Assembly (NCBI GenBank): GCA_034008185.1
Contig: CM067082.1
Coordinates: 13,562,984 to 13,626,983, forward strand
Direction of reading: 5' to 3'
Source of the DNA: Gorsachius magnificus
Lineage: Eukaryota > Chordata > Aves > Pelecaniformes > Ardeidae
DNA: 64,000 bases
Positions 61,528 through 64,000 of the stretch are shown in pieces. The notes under the pieces were generated by a model. It did no database searches. It saw only the letters and a program-made list of their open reading frames with translations, and had not been told where the DNA came from. Within the stretch, counting starts at the first letter, position 1; each line of letters begins with the position of its first letter. The position numbers were made by a program, and so were the translations under genes.

Positions 61528-64000
61528 CTGGAAGAATATGGAAAAGAAAAAAAATGGACTATGTTGTCAAGGAAGTACCCTTTAAATTGGACCAAAGTGC
61601 ATGGCAGAATGAAATACAGCAAGAAACCACGACAGTATGGCTACTACTGTAACTGTGTGATGCAGCTACAATGCAAGGCTTCGATCCCACAGGCAGCGGC
61701 ATCCCCTTCCCCTGCTACAGCCCAGGCAGGCCCACTCTCCCTTGCACTGGTTCAAAACTTGTTGTGCCCTTTGCTACGTCAGTTTAACTCAACAAAATGA
61801 CACAAATCTTTATGTTATTTTTATGACTGTTAAACCATCTTGTGGAGGTTTCTGATGAGTGCCAGAGAGGACGCAATACAAATGGTGGGAACAAGAACAC
61901 AGGAGAGGATGGAAGACATGAGCTAGAACTGCTCATTCAGCAACTGCTTGTTGCATCTTCTACAAACTGGCTTCAGCAAATAGCACCAAGAGCCTGAAAA
62001 TGCACTCTATGAAGCATTCACCTTTAAACTCCTTAGTTTTACATACAACTATTAAAACTAAAAAATATTATAGAAGGCTTAGCACTGTGTTCTCCAACTA
62101 TGAAATGCAGATTTTTACTGTGAAGATGAATGAAGATAAAACCAAAATTCTTGTAAATATATTTTTTCAGTTATTCTGAACATGTTTATTGTTTATGTGT
62201 AATCTCGATAAGAAAAAAAATGTAATATTTTTGGATGTCATCGGACACATTCCTGCTTAATGACAAATTATTGTTTAGATCAGAGGTTCTATTTTGGTAG
62301 CAGCACATGCAGCTTCAGCAAATTCCCTGTACCTACAATTTTGAAGGCTAAATTTAAAATGTCTTCTGGTATCTGAACACTGAGGGACTACCTGAAGAAT
62401 TCACTGGCTGAGATTTACAGTCAGTGCTACAAAGTTCAGAGTTTTGGTCTGAATGGTCTCTTGGGGCCTTGAAAATCTGTACATTTGGATACATGGGATG
62501 GGATTCATCTTCCTGAATGTGACAAAGTTGGATATTCAGGCCAAATTAATCACTTGACAGTGAGCAGAAGTTACCTGTGGGGAAAGAGTCACCTCACCTA
62601 CCAGTCATTTATCGTCAGACAGACTGAGCTGTTTGTCCTCCTCCAGGGACCATGAGGAAGTTTAGACAACGAATTGAGAGCAGATGCCTACCATGCAGAT
62701 AGGTGAAGTTTACGTTTTGGTAAACTGGAGTACTGAACAGTTCCTCATTTTCTGCTTTGCCCTAGAAAAATACTACAAGATCGTCACAAGCAGCTGCTGA
62801 ATAAGCAGTGATGCTTTGAAAATGGTCATTATAGATGCCTTCTCTCAGCTCTTCTTTCTCACTTTTTTTTCTACCTGCTATTCTTACAGTGTGCAGCTCA
62901 GTCTCTGCCTTTTGAAATTAGCTTTGCCCCATACCAACTTAATAGAAGGTGTATGTTGGAGCGCAACTGGGCTTAAGTAAAGAGGCACCAAAAAGTACAC
63001 TGCAGAGTGTGGTATGACACTACTACGATGGCTCAGACAGCAAGCAAGAATCCAACTTGGACAATGAGTATCAGGGCTGCAGTCTAATAATAAATCTGAT
63101 CTTTAATAAAGCATTTATCTATGGGTCTTAAATTGTGGCATGGGAATAAGTATCATTCTCTCTAAAGACAGGAAAATGAAATCCAGATAAATTGGATTAT
63201 TTGCATAGTGTCCTATCAGAAATGGTAGTGCCAAACCAAAAGTGCAGGTTCTTGATTCCCAAACAGGGATTTAGTCATTCAACCATAGTCACTATTGTTT
63301 GGATTTAAAGGTCGTTTCCATGCTGTAAGATCCTGATCCTACCAAATTCTAAGAGCCGTTTATCAGTAAGAAGCCGCTACATGTGGCCTACACAAAGAAA
63401 GATACTGAGCAGTAGAAAAATCTTGTCCACTAAAGAAATGCAGCCATCTTTGGAAGGAAGACATAATTAGTTCAGCAACGTACACTACACAACAGTTTTA
63501 TTAAAACAAACAAAAATTTATGCATGATCTTCCATAGCAATTGCTAGGTGACTATTTCAGGCTGACAAAATTTCTGCCTGACCTAGAACACGGTGAAGAG
63601 ACACAAATGAATAGCCTTGTTCTCTGCAAAATCAGCATGGCTTTTTAGTGACCAGCCTGTTGAGAACTTTGGTTTGAAGTGGTGTTTGTAGGATTGCTCA
63701 CTGCAGGGCAGCATGTGTGTATAAGCAATGCTCAGGCACTGCGTCAGTACTTTCTGTAGTACTTACGCCAAAGTTTGACATTTGGTGGCGCAGGCAGACC
63801 TGTTTAAAGCAGCGTAACGCTACGGAAGATGACTCCCTGACACAAACACATCATCCTTCTCATCCCCTATTCTTCCAGCGTAAGTGTCTGTGAAGTAAAC
63901 TGAATCCAAGGAAACCACTAGGCTGAAAAGCAGCAATGTCTTTTTGCTGAGTTACTTTTCAGCTTTGTTTGTTCCCACGTTCAGTGCTTAGCACGCATAG
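61528..64000 (-). other. TBC1D31 intron, no exon seen
   Basis: The preceding TBC1D31 exon, which should end in the WD40 stretch before VFFLPLSN, was not found in either the right frame or phase up to the window end. I saw no transposon or RNA gene here either, so the region reads as a single long intron. Confidence 0.65.

Noticed and set aside
1..64000. CRISPR arrays, operons, ribosome binding sites
   Set aside because: The sequence is a vertebrate nuclear genome; the tandem repeats here are minisatellites without spacer-repeat regularity.

Overview
The window is nuclear DNA from a bird, most likely a neoavian. Spliced vertebrate genes lie among ten CR1 (chicken repeat 1) LINE fragments, nine with their 3' end toward low coordinates, and among LTRs of the ERVL-type family common in neoavian genomes. 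The gene content matches human 8q24.13 in one unbroken but inverted block: C8orf76 (+ strand, 6.1-13.9 kb), FAM83A (- strand, 29.0-40.0 kb) and TBC1D31 (- strand, 44.5-61.5 kb, 5' part beyond the window). I rebuilt the coding exons of all three from reading frame, splice sites and phase. ZHX1, the neighbour of C8orf76 in mammals, should lie just left of the window. An elongator tRNA-Met(CAT) gene sits upstream of FAM83A at 42.26 kb.

Layout. 1-5.5 kb: intergenic, no gene seen. 5.5-6.5 kb: CpG island at the C8orf76 promoter. 6.3-13.9 kb: C8orf76 exons 2-6. 14.3-16.0 kb: a rather young CR1 copy with a long reverse transcriptase frame. 16.7-18.3 kb: two or three exon-like frames of an unrecognised + strand gene. 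18.4-26.6 kb: a repeat island with a CG/CA-rich minisatellite, an ERVL pol remnant with its 3' LTR split by a CR1, a second endogenous retrovirus tail with an intact 351-bp LTR, and an intronless RIM-binding-protein-like pseudogene directly after that LTR. 29.0-40.0 kb: FAM83A. 41.8-42.3 kb: a 21-bp GC-rich minisatellite and the tRNA. 44.5-61.5 kb: TBC1D31, including a probable GC-AG intron. 61.5-64.0 kb: TBC1D31 intron with no exon seen.

The three protein genes are not a functional operon; their co-location is conserved synteny. FAM83A is a CK1-binding signalling scaffold. TBC1D31 is a WD40/TBC-like/coiled-coil protein of centriolar satellites. C8orf76 is a conserved protein of unsettled function. 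The least explained parts are the exon-like frames between C8orf76 and FAM83A, and the LTR/RIMBP-like junction.
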